Assembly: GCA_011033025.1 (NCBI GenBank)
Contig: WFMF01000056.1
Span: 124,001-188,000 of the forward strand
Reading direction: 5' to 3'
Origin: Beroe forskalii
Taxonomy: Eukaryota; Ctenophora; Nuda; Beroida; Beroidae
DNA: 64,000 nucleotides
Shown here: piece after piece, positions 24,011 through 37,190 of the stretch
Position numbering within the stretch: the stretch's first letter is position 1
Layout: every line of letters begins with the position of its first letter
Position numbers and translations under genes: made by a program
Notes under the pieces: model-generated
The model's database searches: none
Seen by the model: only the letters and a program-made list of their open reading frames with translations
Told to the model about the DNA's origin: nothing

Positions 24011-24839
24011 TCTTGCTCTAACCAGATCCCTAGTTTTACGCGGTCAATGACGTTCCGCAAGTTCAATTACTTATGGAAATATTGAACCTGCGGTTCAGTT
24101 CAACTTCAGTGAAACTCAGTGGTTGAGCTTTAAGTTATAAATAACAGTAACATAAATTGCATTTTGAAATAACCACTTGCACTATAACATTTCACAAGAT
24201 GAAGATGTACGATGTAGAAGTAAAAGTTGAAAGCCCTTCGCAGTTAGTGTTACAGTAACACTAACATATAATCAAAGTGATTGTTTGTGCAGATCGTTCG
24301 ATAAAGGCGCAGAAATTTAAAATTTTAGAATAACAATTGAGCGCAATTTTAGAATAACAATTGAGCGCACTGCTACACAATTGTTAATTATATTTATAAC
24401 AATCATCAATTCTCATATCTGAATTTGGTAGCTTTATCTGTTTAATAAAAAAAATAATCTTAATGCTATCGAGTGATCTGCACACATGATGCGATTGCTT
24501 CACAGTCATACCGTTAACAAGTCCAGCAGGAAATGGTATTAGGCACCTTCCACTTCCAGACGAGTAAAAAGTACAAATCTTTGCATTAAGACCGAGGCCT
24601 TCTTAATGCGATATAAAACAGTAGGGCTTTCAGCCACTCGAGTGTAACTCTAAGTGTAATATTACGATTTGTACATTTGACTCGTTACTGAACCCTTCAT
24701 GAGTGATGAAAATAGAATTTTATCACATTTTTCGAACTGTACCACGATCATAGTACACAGTATTTTCAAAATCAAAATTTATGTAGTTGGTAAGACACGC
24801 AATACAAATATACTGGAAACTTTTTAGTCTTCAATGATA
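24011..24839. other. spacer, nothing recognised
   Basis: A/T-rich unique sequence without a credible ORF or RNA. GAATAACAATTGAGCGCA is repeated twice near 24326-24370. Confidence 0.4.
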
Positions 24840-24997
24840 AGGGATTGTTCACATATTACGTAATCACCTTGGGGGAGGGGGGTTCTGAACGATTACGTTA
24901 CATGTAATTGTAACGAAAAAAGTTACAGTAAACTTGATTACGAGGATGAGGGGTTAAATCGGCCAAAAATTGATTACGTAACGTGTGAACGATCCCT
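24840..24997. mobile_element. ~158-bp MITE (GGGATTGTTCACATATTACG)
   Basis: Left end GGGATTGTTCACATATTACG and right end CGTAACGTGTGAACGATCCC are inverted. Internal GATTACG motifs are repeated. It abuts the left end of the large element at 25001. Confidence 0.75.
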
Positions 24998-25966
24998 ATA
25001 CTCCAGTAGCCCAGGCAAAGTCAGTATGCAACATTCGAGTGGACAAACTTACTCAACGGTTTTTGGTACTTCCAACTGTGCTTTATCGAAAAAATTCACT
25101 GCCCTTCCGTGAATCGACGTCATGGGTGGTGCTACGGCCACGCCCATTTTTCGCATGTTTAAACGGATGTAACTCCGGTTCCTTTTGGAGTTGGGAACAA
25201 ACGTTCCACCTTAAAATGACCGCAATGGACACATTATGCCGGGCAGATGACGGTTTTGAAGCCCTCAGACCTTTCGTTTTCGAGTTACAGCCAAAAAACT
25301 GATTTTTCGTCACCCGCGAGCCAACGCAAGGTAAAAATCGTAACTTTCGTTCCTTCTGGAGTTCAGCATGAAACAACCAGGATAAAATGACCGTTATCAC
25401 CCAATGTTGGGGGGAAGATGATGGTTTTGAAGCCTTACGACCTTCTATTTTGTAGAAAGTACACAAAAATAGGGATTTAAAAGCAGTTACAAAGCCATCG
25501 GACCTTATCGAAACTACTGTATATCATTTTTTCTCCACATACTCCAGGATGTAAGGTCCATCCGTTAGCAACGGTTACCAGCCCTTCAGATCATTTAGAA
25601 TCGATGTAGCTTTATCATGACATCTGATCTTGATGGCGATCTTGAAGTCCATATTAACCACGCCCTTTTTAAGGTCACGCGCAGGCTTGATATTTCATAA
25701 CTTAGCTCAGGAAGGTTATAGGACGTAGAGACTTTGTTTTGGACACCAACGAAGGGCCAGGCCATGTTTGTATACAACTTGTTCCTTAGCATATGCTTTA
25801 AGATGCTTAGGAAGAGATTTATGGGTGAAGAACTGATTTTCGGGGCACCAGCAGGACATAGCAGAGTAGATTTTTGTATATTGGCCGAGGAAAATCGTTG
25901 ACACTTCGTTTTGGGTGCAAATGAATTGTAATAGCCATGTTTATGTACAACTTCTTAAGTGATAAT

Positions 25967-26310
25967 AAACATTATTACCCTCCCGTGGCTCAAACTCCAG
26001 TGTGATAATTATCGATATATCACTCCTTTATAGAACTGCTGTACAGTAGCGGAATAATAGAGCAGAATATCGTTGAATAAATTGTTGATTTTATGAAGGA
26101 GCACTCAAAATCTATAAAAACGTTGAATTCAGACGAGGGTCGTCAGACCCGAGTGGGAGGGAGTACTGTTTTGTCGGGTAATAATACAATTAACAAACTC
26201 ATGGATCGTGTTATATCGAAAATTGTCAAACTCGGCTGACGCCTCGTGTGATAATTTTCGATATAACACTCCCATTCGTTTGTTAATCGTACATTATATT
26301 GTCCCCTAAA
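25967..26310. mobile_element. insert in the left arm of B1 with GTGATAATTNTCGATATAACAC repeats
   Basis: The other arms (27880-27920, 32190-32230, 35300-35340) are continuous where this copy has about 340 extra bases. TGATAATTATCGATATATCA and TGATAATTTTCGATATAACA occur near the two ends, with an inverted version between. Non-coding. Confidence 0.6.
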
Positions 26311-26769
26311 ATGTTCAGCAAAAGGGTTATTGGCGAAAAAACTGATATTTCGATGGGTGTCCAGTGTCCACAGGGCAAAGTGGAGGTGATTATTGTACCT
26401 TAGCCCAGGGAGATCATAGAGACTTTGCTTTGGGCGCACTGCACAAACAGAGTGCAATGGCCATGTTTATTCTTTTATTACAACTTCCTACTTTGCTAAT
26501 AAACATATCCCCTGACCCCTAAAATGGTCAGGAAATCAGGAAGGGAGTTATGGGTAAAAACTGATATTTGGGCAACTGTGATGCATAGAACCTTCCTATT
26601 GCTCTATTGTACCCGTGTACCCCTTGTCCGCTTGCACCTGCTGTATGCAGCCCGTGGCCAAATCTAGTATTGAGTTTGAGTTTGGTGAAGTGTAGCCTAG
26701 AACTTGAGGTAGATCAAGAGGCTTCCAAGAGGCTTCCAAGTTGAGGGTGATCAAGGTAAGAGGTTGGAT

Positions 26770-26985
26770 GTCAGTCTTGATTTGAATGCCTCGAAGGATG
26801 GAGGACATAATTGTCTTTTAGAACAGCATTCCACAAACTCTGACGAAGGACGGCAAATGAGTGATTGAACAGTGATTTTGAAAGGGTTGCTGCCTACATA
26901 GAGACTTCGTATAAGAAGCCCGGTAGCCATGTTTATACTTATACTATACGACCTATACTTATACATATGATTTTTTAAAAACAAT
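26770..26985 (-). pseudogene. non-LTR retrotransposon RT C-terminal remnant (minus-strand half of B1)
   Basis: Minus-strand reading gives CPPSFEAFKSRLTSNLLP, and in a neighbouring frame a W-N-A motif. In CR1/Jockey-like non-LTR elements the ORF2 end has the pattern W-N-x-L-P ... A-x-S-x-x-x-F-K-x-R-L. At least one frameshift separates the pieces. The same text is on the plus strand of B2 at 33180-33280. Confidence 0.55.
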
Positions 26986-27109
26986 TTCTAGATAAACATG
27001 GCCATTTCTCTTCTTTTTACTTTTTAAGACCAAATAAAAGTTTTACACGCTGCACATCATAAATGGATGCACTGCTGGGAAGTGCCTATCTTAGCCATGA
27101 AGAAACTGG

Positions 27110-27345
27110 ATGAGCTTTTACATGCAACATCATTGGATAACCTTCTGGGAAAGGTTGAACAGGCTTGGTGTGATGTCCCTCCAGAGGCGTAGAGAGCGGT
27201 ATGTGATTATGCAAAACCTAGGATCCTTCTTCTATCTTTCTATGATCACCCTTGACTCGGAAGCTGCTATTTTAAAATACCCCAATGAATAAAAAGGCAA
27301 CAACCCTCACGAAATCGATGTTAAGTCACTCGTTTGCCGATCAAT
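27110..27345 (+). pseudogene. non-LTR retrotransposon RT remnant (plus-strand half of B1)
   Basis: The plus strand reads FWERLNRLGVMSLQRRRERY, matching the E-R-L-x-x-L-G-x-x-S-L-x-x-R-R-x-R segment seen near the end of non-LTR reverse transcriptases. A stop follows within about 50 codons. The expected next motif (F-K-x-R-L) is absent here but present on the opposite strand to the left, so the two halves carry inverted copies with different deletions. Confidence 0.6.
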
Positions 27346-28980
27346 TCTTGCCTTGATCATCCTCAACTTGGAAGCCTCTTGAGAAACATTCCAGATCTAC
27401 ATAGAGATCTATATGATCTCTAGAGACATATGATCTATAGAGACATGGTTGATCATATTGCAGCACCTTTGTACTGTAGTAGGTATTTAGATAAAAATAC
27501 CTCCAATACACCAAACTCAAACTCAATAGTAGATTAGACCACAGGCTGCCTACAGCAGCTGGTGGTCTAATTGGGTCCCCATTGCAAGTGGAAAAGGGGT
27601 ACGATAGGAAGGTGATAGGCATCACAGGTGCCCAAATATCAGTTTTTGCCCAGCACTCCCTTCCTGACCATTTTACTCTTTTAAGGCTTATGTTTATTAG
27701 CAAAGGAGCAAGTTGTAATAAAAGAATAAACATTACCATTGCACTCCATTTGTGCAGTGCGCCCAAAGCGAAGTCTCTATGATCTCCCTGAGCTAAGGTA
27801 CAATAGTCGCCTCCACTTTGCCCTGTGGACACCAATCGAAATATCAGTTTTTTAGCCCATAACTCTCTTGCTGAACATTTTAGGGTATAATATAATGTTT
27901 ATTAACATTTAAGAAGTTGTACATTATAAACATGGATATTACAATTCATTTGCACCCAAAACGAAGTGTCAATGACTTTCCTGGGCCAATTTACAAAAAT
28001 CAACTCTGCTATGTCCTGCTGGTGCCCCGAAAATCAACTTTCTTCACCCATAAGTCTCTTCCTGAGCATTTTAAAGCATATGCTAAGGAACAAGTTGTAT
28101 ACAAACATGGCCTGGCCCTTCGTTGGTGTCCAAAACAAAGTCGTAGGATGTTACCCTACCCTCGCGCGCGGCGCAACGTTCCACATTTGGACGTCACTTT
28201 GCCATCCAGTCAGAAGAAATAGACGGGGCAACGTCCGTCGAAAACAAAGTCTCTACGTCCTATAACCTTCCTGAGCTAAGTTATGAAATATCAAGCCTGC
28301 GCGTGACCTTAAAAAGGGCGTGGTTAATATGGACTTCAAGATCGCCATCAAGATCAGATGTCATGATAAAGCTACATCGATTCTAAATGATCTGAAGGGC
28401 TGGTAACCGTTGCTAACGGATTTACCTTACATCCTGGAGTATGTGGAGAAAAAATGATATACAGTAGTTTCGATAAGGTCCGATGGCTTTGTAACTGCTT
28501 TTAAATCTCTATTTTTGTGCACTTTCTACAAAATAGAAGGTCGTAAGGCTTCAAAACCATCATCTTCCCCCCAACATTGGGTGATAACGGTCATTTTATC
28601 CTGGTTGTTTCATGCTGAACTCCAGAAGGAACGAAAGTTACGATTTTTACCTTGCGTTGGCTCGCGGGTGACGAAAATTCAGTTTTTTGGCTGTAACTCG
28701 AAAACGAAAGGTCTGAGGGCTTCAAAACCATCATCCGCCTGGCATAATCTGTCCATTGCGGTCATTTTAAGGTGGAACGTTTGTTCCCAACTCCAAAAGG
28801 AACCGGAGTTACAGCCGTTTAAACATGCGAAAAATGGGCGTGGCGGTAGCACCACCCATGACGTCGATTCACGGAAGGGCAGTGAATTTTTTCGATAAAG
28901 CACAGTTGGAAGTACCAAAAACCGTTGAGCAACTTTGTCCACTCGAATGTTGCATACTGACTTTGCCTGGGCTACTGGAG

Positions 28981-30955
28981 TACTAAGTTGAAACAATTAT
29001 TTATCATATTTTCCTTTTAACTCTAGCAATCATCTTCGTTTTAAGATAAGTCGACATCAAAAAGCGAATTGAATCTCGCACAGTTTAACAAGCTATTCTC
29101 AATACCTTAATTTTTCTGCTACATTCAGTTTAACCATGCAATCAAAACATGATTCAATTTACAGTTCAATTAAATCATGAGCCATTATCGGTGCATCATC
29201 TTCAGTCACTCGAACTCCAACTAAATCACAATAATGTTGAAGTATTATATTTTAGCGATAACCATTTAAACAAAACATAATATCATTATCGCATATAGAT
29301 TAATTTAAAATCTGTAGGGAACTCGTGAGATTTTGGAATCAATTAAAAGTACTGAAGAGTATAGAATCTGGCGTACTGTAAACTATTTCCAAACACTCCA
29401 TCGCGTAGATGTCGCTAGTCTTTGACTGAAATTTTATTCGACCACCATTTGTACGTGATACTGATTTAATAGTAGAGCCACATACATACATGATGCCGCG
29501 CGACTCGGAAATTTCAGAATGATTCTCATTTCTCGAAGTCGCAACATCATTTTCCTGAGTCCCAATAAGTTCGGACATTGATACGACATCACAATCACAT
29601 GCACGAATTACCTATAATTACTGCTACAATCCTATCAAAAGCAATAATTGTGGTGCATTCAAACCACCAATCTTATTGCTGATATGTGATAACAGTTCTT
29701 AAAATCTTCTATCATGACACCCAATAACAGCAAAAATCGCAGCCTCCACAACGGTAAATTTAAAGCTAGTACATCAAATATTTGCAATTAGTACTCTTAT
29801 CACCATTCCAACGTCTAATTTGCAAACGTTTATAAGTTTAACTGGATTTGGAAAATTTGAATTGGTTTTATCTCATCAGTTAAATAACATCTAGAATATC
29901 TCAAATGAATGGTTTAACTATTATCTAACCTTCAAAAAAGTACATACCACTTTAAAATCAAGACAACCCGCAATGTTCATATCTAATTTGCGTAAGTTTA
30001 ATATTATCCACACCAAACATAATATCGTATCATTATCAATGCAAAATATAGGAATACACACAAACTACACACACGCGGACACGTTAACACAATCACATGG
30101 AAGAGTCCGGCACACGTGACGTCACACTGACGTCACATTCGTACACCATCTCTGACTGAATTCTTTCTCTGCCCTGAATTCTAGTAGTACGCACGACGAG
30201 GGTTTTTCTGAAAGAATTTTTCGATTACGGATGATGCAAACCCAAAGAAATTACGCAAGAATACTCGGTTCAAGAAAAATGATGAACGCAATTAGATTCC
30301 AATTTCCTGTGGGCAGGAGTACTATGGAACCTTCATAGCGATCCAGATTTTTCAAACAGCCTTTTGGACAAAAACAGAAAACTCAAAGACGTTTTCAAGA
30401 GCTTAAGGGCCGGTTGAATAAGAGAACGTCATGAAAGTTAGGATAAAGTTACGCAGTAATTTGTATGGTTCGCCTAACGGCTCAGCATACAAATTAAAAC
30501 AATCAGTTGGCACTTCGTGCTCACTGATTATTCAGCTGTAACATACTTTTCTTATCAATAATGTAATTAACCGTTCAACACAGAGATATGGACGGATCAA
30601 ACCACAGTACTTCTGTTCTGTGGTTTGTAGATTACTCTTACCATGGGGTTAGGTCTGTATTTGTAAGCCAGCATCATTCTCTTTCTGTAAACATCAAACT
30701 CGTCATCCCCCGGCAGAGGCTCATCAGGTTTAGCAGCCCCCAAGCCTGCCGTACCGGGCTTCACCATTCCCCTGCGGCGGTGGAATCAGTGAGAAATACA
30801 GAATAGGAACATAGGAGTCGGATACTAGTTTCCGGCTATGACTCAAGCATCTTCACTTCAGCAAGCCAGCAAAATAACATTTCTACTTCCACGAGTGTAT
30901 AAAAAGCGCACATTCCGCATCATTAAAACTCGGTTCACACTTCACATGTATTTCA
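28981..30955. other. spacer between B1 and B2, nothing recognised
   Basis: A/T-rich. Short open frames (e.g. 29339-29578 minus, 30588-30806 plus) lack recognisable motifs. GTGACGTCAC occurs near 30116. Confidence 0.45.
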
Positions 30956-31240
30956 AGCTTGACATCACTTTTCATCCTTGACACCAATCCACAATCCTTG
31001 ACATCACTCTACAATCCTTAACACCACTCCAACCTCCTTGAAATTACTCTTTATCCTTGGCACCACTCCACAATCCTTGACACCACTCCAAAATCCTTGA
31101 AATCATTAATCACTCTTTATCCTTGACACCACTCAACAATCCTTGACAACACTGTACCATCCTTGGCATCACTCCACAATCCTTGACACCGCTCCACAAT
31201 TCTTGACACCACTTATCATCCTTGACGTCACTCCTTATTA
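30956..31240. repeat. ~17-18-bp ATCCTTGACACCACTCCACA tandem repeat
   Basis: About 15 degenerate units built on CCTTGACACCACTCCACAAT, interrupted on the right by B2; ATCCTTGACACC reappears at 36294, just past the right end of B2. The core TTGACACCA is shared with the 15-, 16- and 24-bp arrays elsewhere. Confidence 0.85.
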
Positions 31241-32809
31241 CTCCAGTAGCCCAGGCAAAGTCAGTATACAACATTCGAGTGGACAAAGTTGCTCAACGGT
31301 TTTTGGTACTTCCAACTGTGCTTTATCGAAAAAATTCACTGCCCTTTCGTGAATCGACGTCATGGGTGGTGCTACGGCCACGCCCATTTTTCGCATGTTC
31401 AAACGGCTGTAACTCGGGTTCCTTTTGGAGTTGGGAGCAAACGTTCCACCTTAAAATGACCGCAATGGACACATTATACCAGGCGGATGATGGTTTTGAA
31501 GCCCTCAGACCTTTCGTTTTGAGTTACAGCCAAAAACTGATTTTTCGTCACCCGCGAGCCAATGCAAGGTAAAAATCGCTTTCGTTCCTTTTGGAGTTCA
31601 GCATGAAACAACCAGGTTAAAATGACCGTTATCACCCAATGTTGGGGGGAAGATGATGGTTTTGAAGCCTTACGACCCTCTATCATGTAGAAAGTGCACA
31701 AAAATAGGGATTTAAAAGCAGTTACAAAAGCCATCGGACCTTATCGAAACTATATCATTTTTTCTCCATACTCCAGGATGTAAGATCCATCCGTTAACAA
31801 CGGTTATTAGCCCTTCAGATCATGTAGAATCGATGTAGCTTTATCATGACATCTGATCTTGATGGCGATCTTGAAGTCCATATCAACCACGCCCTTTTTT
31901 AGGGTCACGGCGCAGGCTTGATATTTCATAACCAAGCTCAGGAAGGTCATAGGACGTAGAGACTTTGTTAATTGTTTTGGACACCAACGAAGCGCAAAGG
32001 CCATGTTTGTATACAACTTGTTCCTTAGCATATGCTTTTAAAATGCTCAGGAAGAGACTTATGGGCGAAGAACTGATTTTCGGGGCACCAGCAGAACATA
32101 GCATAGTAGATTTTTGTAAATTGGCCCAGGAAAGTCATTGACACTTCGTTTTGGGTGCAGATGAATTGTAATAGCCATGTTTATGTACAACTTGTTAAAT
32201 GATAATATACATTATATTGTCCCCTAAAATGTTCAGCAAGAGAGTTATGGGCGAAAAAACTGATATTTCGATGGGTGTCCACAGGGTAAAGTGGAGGCGA
32301 TTATTGTACCTAAGCCCAGGAAGATCGTAGAGACTTTGCTTTAGGTGCACAGCACAAATAGAGTGCAATGGTCATGTTTATTCTTTTATTACAACTTGCT
32401 CCCTTGCTAAAAAACATAAGCCCTAAAATGGTTAGGAAGTGAGTGATGGGCAAAAACTTATATTTGGGCACCAGTGATGCATAGCACCTTCCTATTGTAC
32501 CCCTTTTCCACTTGCAATGGGGACCCAATTAGACCACCAGCTGCTGTAGGCAGCCCGTGGTCTAATCTAGTATTGAGTTTGAGCTTGGTGTAGTGGAGGT
32601 ATTTTTATCTACATACTACAGTACAAAGGTGCTGCAATATGATCAACCATGTCTCTATAGATCATATGTCTCTAGAGATCATATAGATCTCTATGTAGAT
32701 CTGGAATGTTTCTCAAGAGGCTTCCAAGTTGAGGATGATCATTTTTATTCATTGGGGGTATTTTAAAATAGCTCAGCTTCCGAGTCAAGGGTGATCATAG
32801 AAGAAGGAT

Positions 32810-33330
32810 CCTAGGTTGTGCATAATCACATACCGCTCTGGCGCTCTCTACGCCTCTGGAGGGACATCAGACCAAGCCTGTTCAACCTTTCCCAGAAGGA
32901 TATCCAATGATGTTGCATGTAAAAGCTCATCCAGTTTCTTCATGGCTAAGATAGGCACTTCCCAGTAGTACATCCATTTATGATATGCAGCGTGTAAAAC
33001 TTTTATTTGGTCTTAAAAAGAAAAAAGAAGAGAAATGGCCATGTTTATCTAGAAATTGTTTTAAAAAAATCATATGTATAAGTATAAACATGGCTACCGG
33101 GCTTCTTATACTCTTACCAATACGAAGTCTCTATGTAGGCAGCAACCCTTTCAAAATCACTGTTCAATCACTCATTTGCCGTCCTTCGTCAGAGTTTGGG
33201 GAATGCTGTTCTAAAAGACAATTATGTCCTCCATCCTTCGAGGCATTCAAATCAAGACTGACATCCAACCTTTTACCTTGATCACCCTCATCTTGGAAGC
33301 CTCTTGGAAGCCTCTTGATCTACCTCAAGT
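32810..33330. pseudogene. non-LTR RT C-terminal remnants in the B2 loop
   Basis: CPPSFEAFKSRLTSNLLP reads on the plus strand at about 33217-33275, while the E-R-L-x-R-L-G block reads on the minus strand at about 32830-32905. This is the same divergent arrangement as in B1, with the whole loop inverted. Frameshifts and stops make it non-functional. Confidence 0.55.
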
Positions 33331-33664
33331 TCTAGGCTACACTTCACCATACTCAAACTCAATACTAGATTTGGCCACGGGCTGCATACAGCAGGTGCAA
33401 GCGGACAAGGGGTACAATAGAGCAAAAGGAAGGTTCTATGCATCACAGTCCCATATCCAAAAAGCCGCGAACCTGCAAACCTGGTTCGGGGGAAATTTTG
33501 AGCCGGGGGAAATTTTGGGGAAATTGGAGGAAATTTTTGGTGGAAGCCAAGTACAGAAAATTTGATTTAACACCAAAAATCACCCAATTATATTGAAATG
33601 AATTTTTAATATGAAAATTCAAATCGTACCTGTACTAACCAACAGTTTTCAGTGATAGGATGTA

Positions 33665-34790
33665 GCAGGCATGGATCCAAGGGGCGTGCTGGGGGCATGC
33701 ATGCCCCCAAACGAAAATTTGGAGGCGTGCTCTGGGCGTACAATTCAAAAAATTGAAATAAAATCAGCATTAGAATTGAAAATAAAGTCCGAAAATGGAC
33801 TAGAAAAGTTATATATTATGAAAATCAATGATATTATTTGAAAACAAGTTTATGAATGGTACAGGTACAAAACTAAACGATGTGGTTCTTTAATGACAAT
33901 CAATTTCGTCGTTCTACGACATCTTCAGGTCTAAAATTTGATTGTATAAATCAAATTTGAGACCTTAAAATGTCGTAGAACGACGAAATTGATTGTCATT
34001 AAAGAACCACATCGTTTAGTTTTGTACCTGTACCATTGAGTCAAAAGAGAATAAATCAATTACTCATCAATTGCAATCATGCGACTCTTATTCAACGAAC
34101 CGATCCATGAAATCAATTCCAAGAAAGCATGAATAGTCTTATTTGTCAAGTATCGATAGCATCAATTATCAATAGCATTCCTCATGGGTATATAGGAGGC
34201 AAAATTGTTTACGACAACAATGATGTAGATGCTGACATGAAAACAGTCAACAGTGCAAAAATTCTATTGAGGTGACATTTCTTGACGCCCCACACCTCTG
34301 GCTTCTGGGGGCTGCCGCCCCCAGACCCCTGCCGCCCCCAGACCCCTGCTTTTCTTTCTCTTCATTTGAAATATATTTAGTGAAATTGTGTACAACAAAA
34401 GGGGTGGAGCTGTTGAGATGCAAACAATGCAAAAACCCTATTGAGGTGACAATTCTTGACACTCCACACCTCTGGCTTCTGGGGGCTGCCGCCCCCAGAC
34501 CCCTGCTGTTCTTTCTTTTGATTTTTAATATATTTAGTGAAATTATGCACGGCAAAAAAGATGGAGCTTTTGAGATAAAAACAGTACAAAGATCTTATTG
34601 AGGTGACATTTCTTTACACTCCAGACCTCTGGCTTCTGGGGGCTGCCGCCCCCAGACCCCTGCTAGCGTTAATACATACTTGAATTATTTTTACATTTAG
34701 AAAACGTCATTTAAATTGCAAATGAAGCACCGCAAGGGCTAAAATTTGCACGCCCCCAAAAATTCTGGGCTGGATCCATGCTGGATCCAT
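33665..34790. mobile_element. insert in B2 bounded by CATGGATCC motifs, with ~170-bp repeats
   Basis: GCATGGATCCAAGGGGCGTG at the left and GGGCTGGATCCATGC at the right suggest inverted ends. The interior contains the palindrome at 33855-34037 and three units of about 170 bp (34262-34680), each with CTTCTGGGGGCTGCCGCCCC, which is itself a short hairpin. Confidence 0.6.
33855..34037. mobile_element. 183-bp near-perfect palindrome
   Basis: AATGGTACAGGTACAAAACT and the following ~85 bases (GATGTGGTTCTTTAATGACA, TCGTCGTTCTACGACAT) are repeated in reverse complement to AGTTTTGTACCTGTACCATT, with a loop near TGATTGTATAAATC. Likely a foldback MITE. Confidence 0.85.
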
Positions 34791-36289
34791 GTCAATAACT
34801 ATAAGCAATGAATAATTCCCTGTTCTAGATTAGCTTCACAATGAGAGCCTTTTTAACTTCTAATATATTAGAATAATTACTTTAGCCTATGAAATATTAA
34901 AAAAGAAGCAAATTTTGCAAACTGCTTGCTTTGCTCACAAAATATAGTCAATTTCTCGAGCGAAGCGAGCGGGCTGCAAAATGGGCAAAAATTTCTGGTT
35001 CGGGGGAAATTTTTTTATTTTTTGGATATGGGATCACAGTTGCCCAAATATAAGTTTTTGCCCATTAAAGTCCCTTCCTGATTTCCTGACCATTTTAGGG
35101 GATATGTTTATTAGAAAAGGAGCAAGTTGTAATAAAAGAATAAACATGACCATTGCACTCCATTTGTGCAGTGCGCCCAGAGCGAAGTCTCTACGATCTT
35201 CCTGGGCTTAGGTCCAATATTTGCCTCCACTTTGCCCTGTGGACTCCCATCGAAATATCAGTTTTTTTGCCCATAACTCTCTTGCTGAACATTTTAGGGG
35301 ACAATATAATGTATATTATCATTTAACAAGTTGTACATAAACATGGCTATTAGTATTACAATTCATCTGCACCCAAAACGAAGTGTCAATGACTTTCCTG
35401 GGCCAATTTACAAAAATCTACTATGCTATGTTCTGCTGGTGCCCCGAAAATCAGTTCTTCGCCCATAAGTCTCTTCCTGAGCATTTTAAAGCATATGCTA
35501 AGGAACAAGTTGTATACAAACATGGCCTTTGCGCTTCGTTGGTGTCCAAAACAATTAACAAAGTCTCTACGTCCTATGACCTTCCTGAGCTAAGTTATGA
35601 AATATCAAGCCTGCGCGTGACCCTAAAAAGGGCGTGGTTGATATGGACTTCAAGATCGCCATCAAGATCAGATGTCATGATAAAGCTACATCGATTCTAC
35701 ATGATCTGAAGGGCTAATAACCGTTGTTAACGGATGGATCTTACATCCTGGAGTATGTGGAGAAAAAATGATATAGTTTCGATAAGGTCCGATGGCTTTG
35801 TAACTGCTTTTAAATCCCTATTTTTGTGCACTTTCTACATGATAGAGGGTCGTAAGGCTTCAAAACCATCATCTTCCCCCCAACATCGGGTGATAACGGT
35901 CATTTTAACCTGGTTGTTTCATGCTGAACTCCAAAAGGAACGAAAGTTACGATTTTTACCTTGCATTGGCTCGCGGGTGACGAAAAATCAGTTTTTTGGC
36001 TGTAACTCGAAAACGAAAGGTCTGAGGGCTTCAAAACCATCATCCGCCTGGCATAATGTGTCCATTGCGGTCATTTTAAGGTGGAACGTTTGCTCCCAAC
36101 TCCAAAAGGAACCGGAGTTACAGCCGTTTAAACATGCGAAAAATGGGCGTGGCCGTAGCACCACCCATGACGTCGACTCACGAAAGGGCAGTGAATTTTT
36201 TCGATAAAGCACAGTTGGAAGTACCAAAAACCGTTGAGCAACTTTGTCCACTCGAATGTTGTATACTGACTTTGCCTGGGCTACTGGAG

Positions 36290-37190
36290 TATATCCTTGA
36301 CACCTTAAAAATGTTTTAAAAATGAGTAACTCTTAAATTGCACCGGATACGAATTTTTGAAATCCTTCTTCTTTTTGATTCATGAAATTTTGTAAAGGTG
36401 TTGATTTAAAATCCATAAATCGGCACTTTTTATCCAATTTGAAAATGATTTTGCGAGGATATTCGTTATACAGTGACATTCATTCCCTCAATTGGTGTTA
36501 AAATCATTAAGATTTGACCACCACAACGAGTTATGATCGTTCCACGATAATGCACGAAATCATTTTTGCTGTGACGCAAAGTGTTGACGTATTCGGTTTC
36601 CAAAGATACAAGTTTGAAGTTTCAATCAGCTTTTCATTCTATGATGAAATTAAGATGAATGTTTCTAACGTAAAATCGTNNNNNNACAAACCACAATCTA
36701 TCATGATCTCTGCTAACCATTCATCAATGCCTTTTCCTAAGAAATGCGATTGGGGAGTGAAAAGATGAATAAAACAAAATTCCCTAAAGATCTTACGATG
36801 CATCATCCATCTTATAGTAGTATCTTCTGAAGTTCGGGAACGGACATTTCACCTTAAATTTTTTCACCTAAGACACTTTAGTCTTTACCTCATGATAATT
36901 CAACTATAGACAAAGGTTAGGGTCCGGGTTAAGGTTATGGTTAGGGTGAGTGCTAGAGTTAAGGATTTGGGTTAGGTTAGGAGTATGTTTAGAGTCAGGG
37001 GAGCGAGATAACGTGACGTAAGGTGAAATGTCTTCGGTTATAAGTCGGGTTCTCCTGCAGTATATTCTAAAGTAGATGGTCATGGATTTCTCCCATCCCT
37101 CGGAAATTAGGAGGGTCGTTTTTTTCGCGGAAAAAAGCTGTGCGCGGCAGAGGGTAGGGTAACACCCTTCTAATTCTGAAGTTCACGTAC
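36290..37190. other. spacer with 6-N gap and a TAG..ATTT MITE relative
   Basis: No gene seen. The gap is at 36680-36685. GGTTAGGGT-like telomere-resembling words are at 36910-36990. 37069-37175 (AGATGGTCATGGATTTCTCC ... GGGTAGGGTAACACCCTTCT) is a diverged copy of the 98-bp element at 10369. Confidence 0.6.

Larger units (their letters stand above)
25001..28980. mobile_element. large inverted-repeat element B1 (3980 bp), TA flanks
   Basis: Ends CTCCAGTAGCCCAGGCAAAG / CTTTGCCTGGGCTACTGGAG are flanked by TA on both sides. Arms of about 1.4-1.6 kb are complementary: the strings TGGGTGGTGCTACGGCCACG and GGCATATGCTTTAAGATGC recur inverted. The left arm has an extra insert at about 25967-26310. The central kilobase carries non-LTR reverse-transcriptase remnants on both strands. 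Confidence 0.8.
31241..36289. mobile_element. large inverted-repeat element B2 (5049 bp), TA flanks
   Basis: Same ends as B1 (CTCCAGTAGCCCAGGCAAAG), flanked by TA. Arms of about 1.25 kb (31241-32480 against 35030-36289) are complementary. The loop contains the RT remnant region in the opposite orientation to B1 and a further ~1.1-kb insert (33665-34790). Inserted into the TTGACACCA array at 30956-31240. Confidence 0.8.

Noticed and set aside
25083-25466. 127-codon frame on the minus strand, repeated at 28515-28898 and 35734-36207
   Set aside because: It lies within the inverted arms of B1/B2, open on both strands, with frame-breaking indels between copies and no recognised domain.
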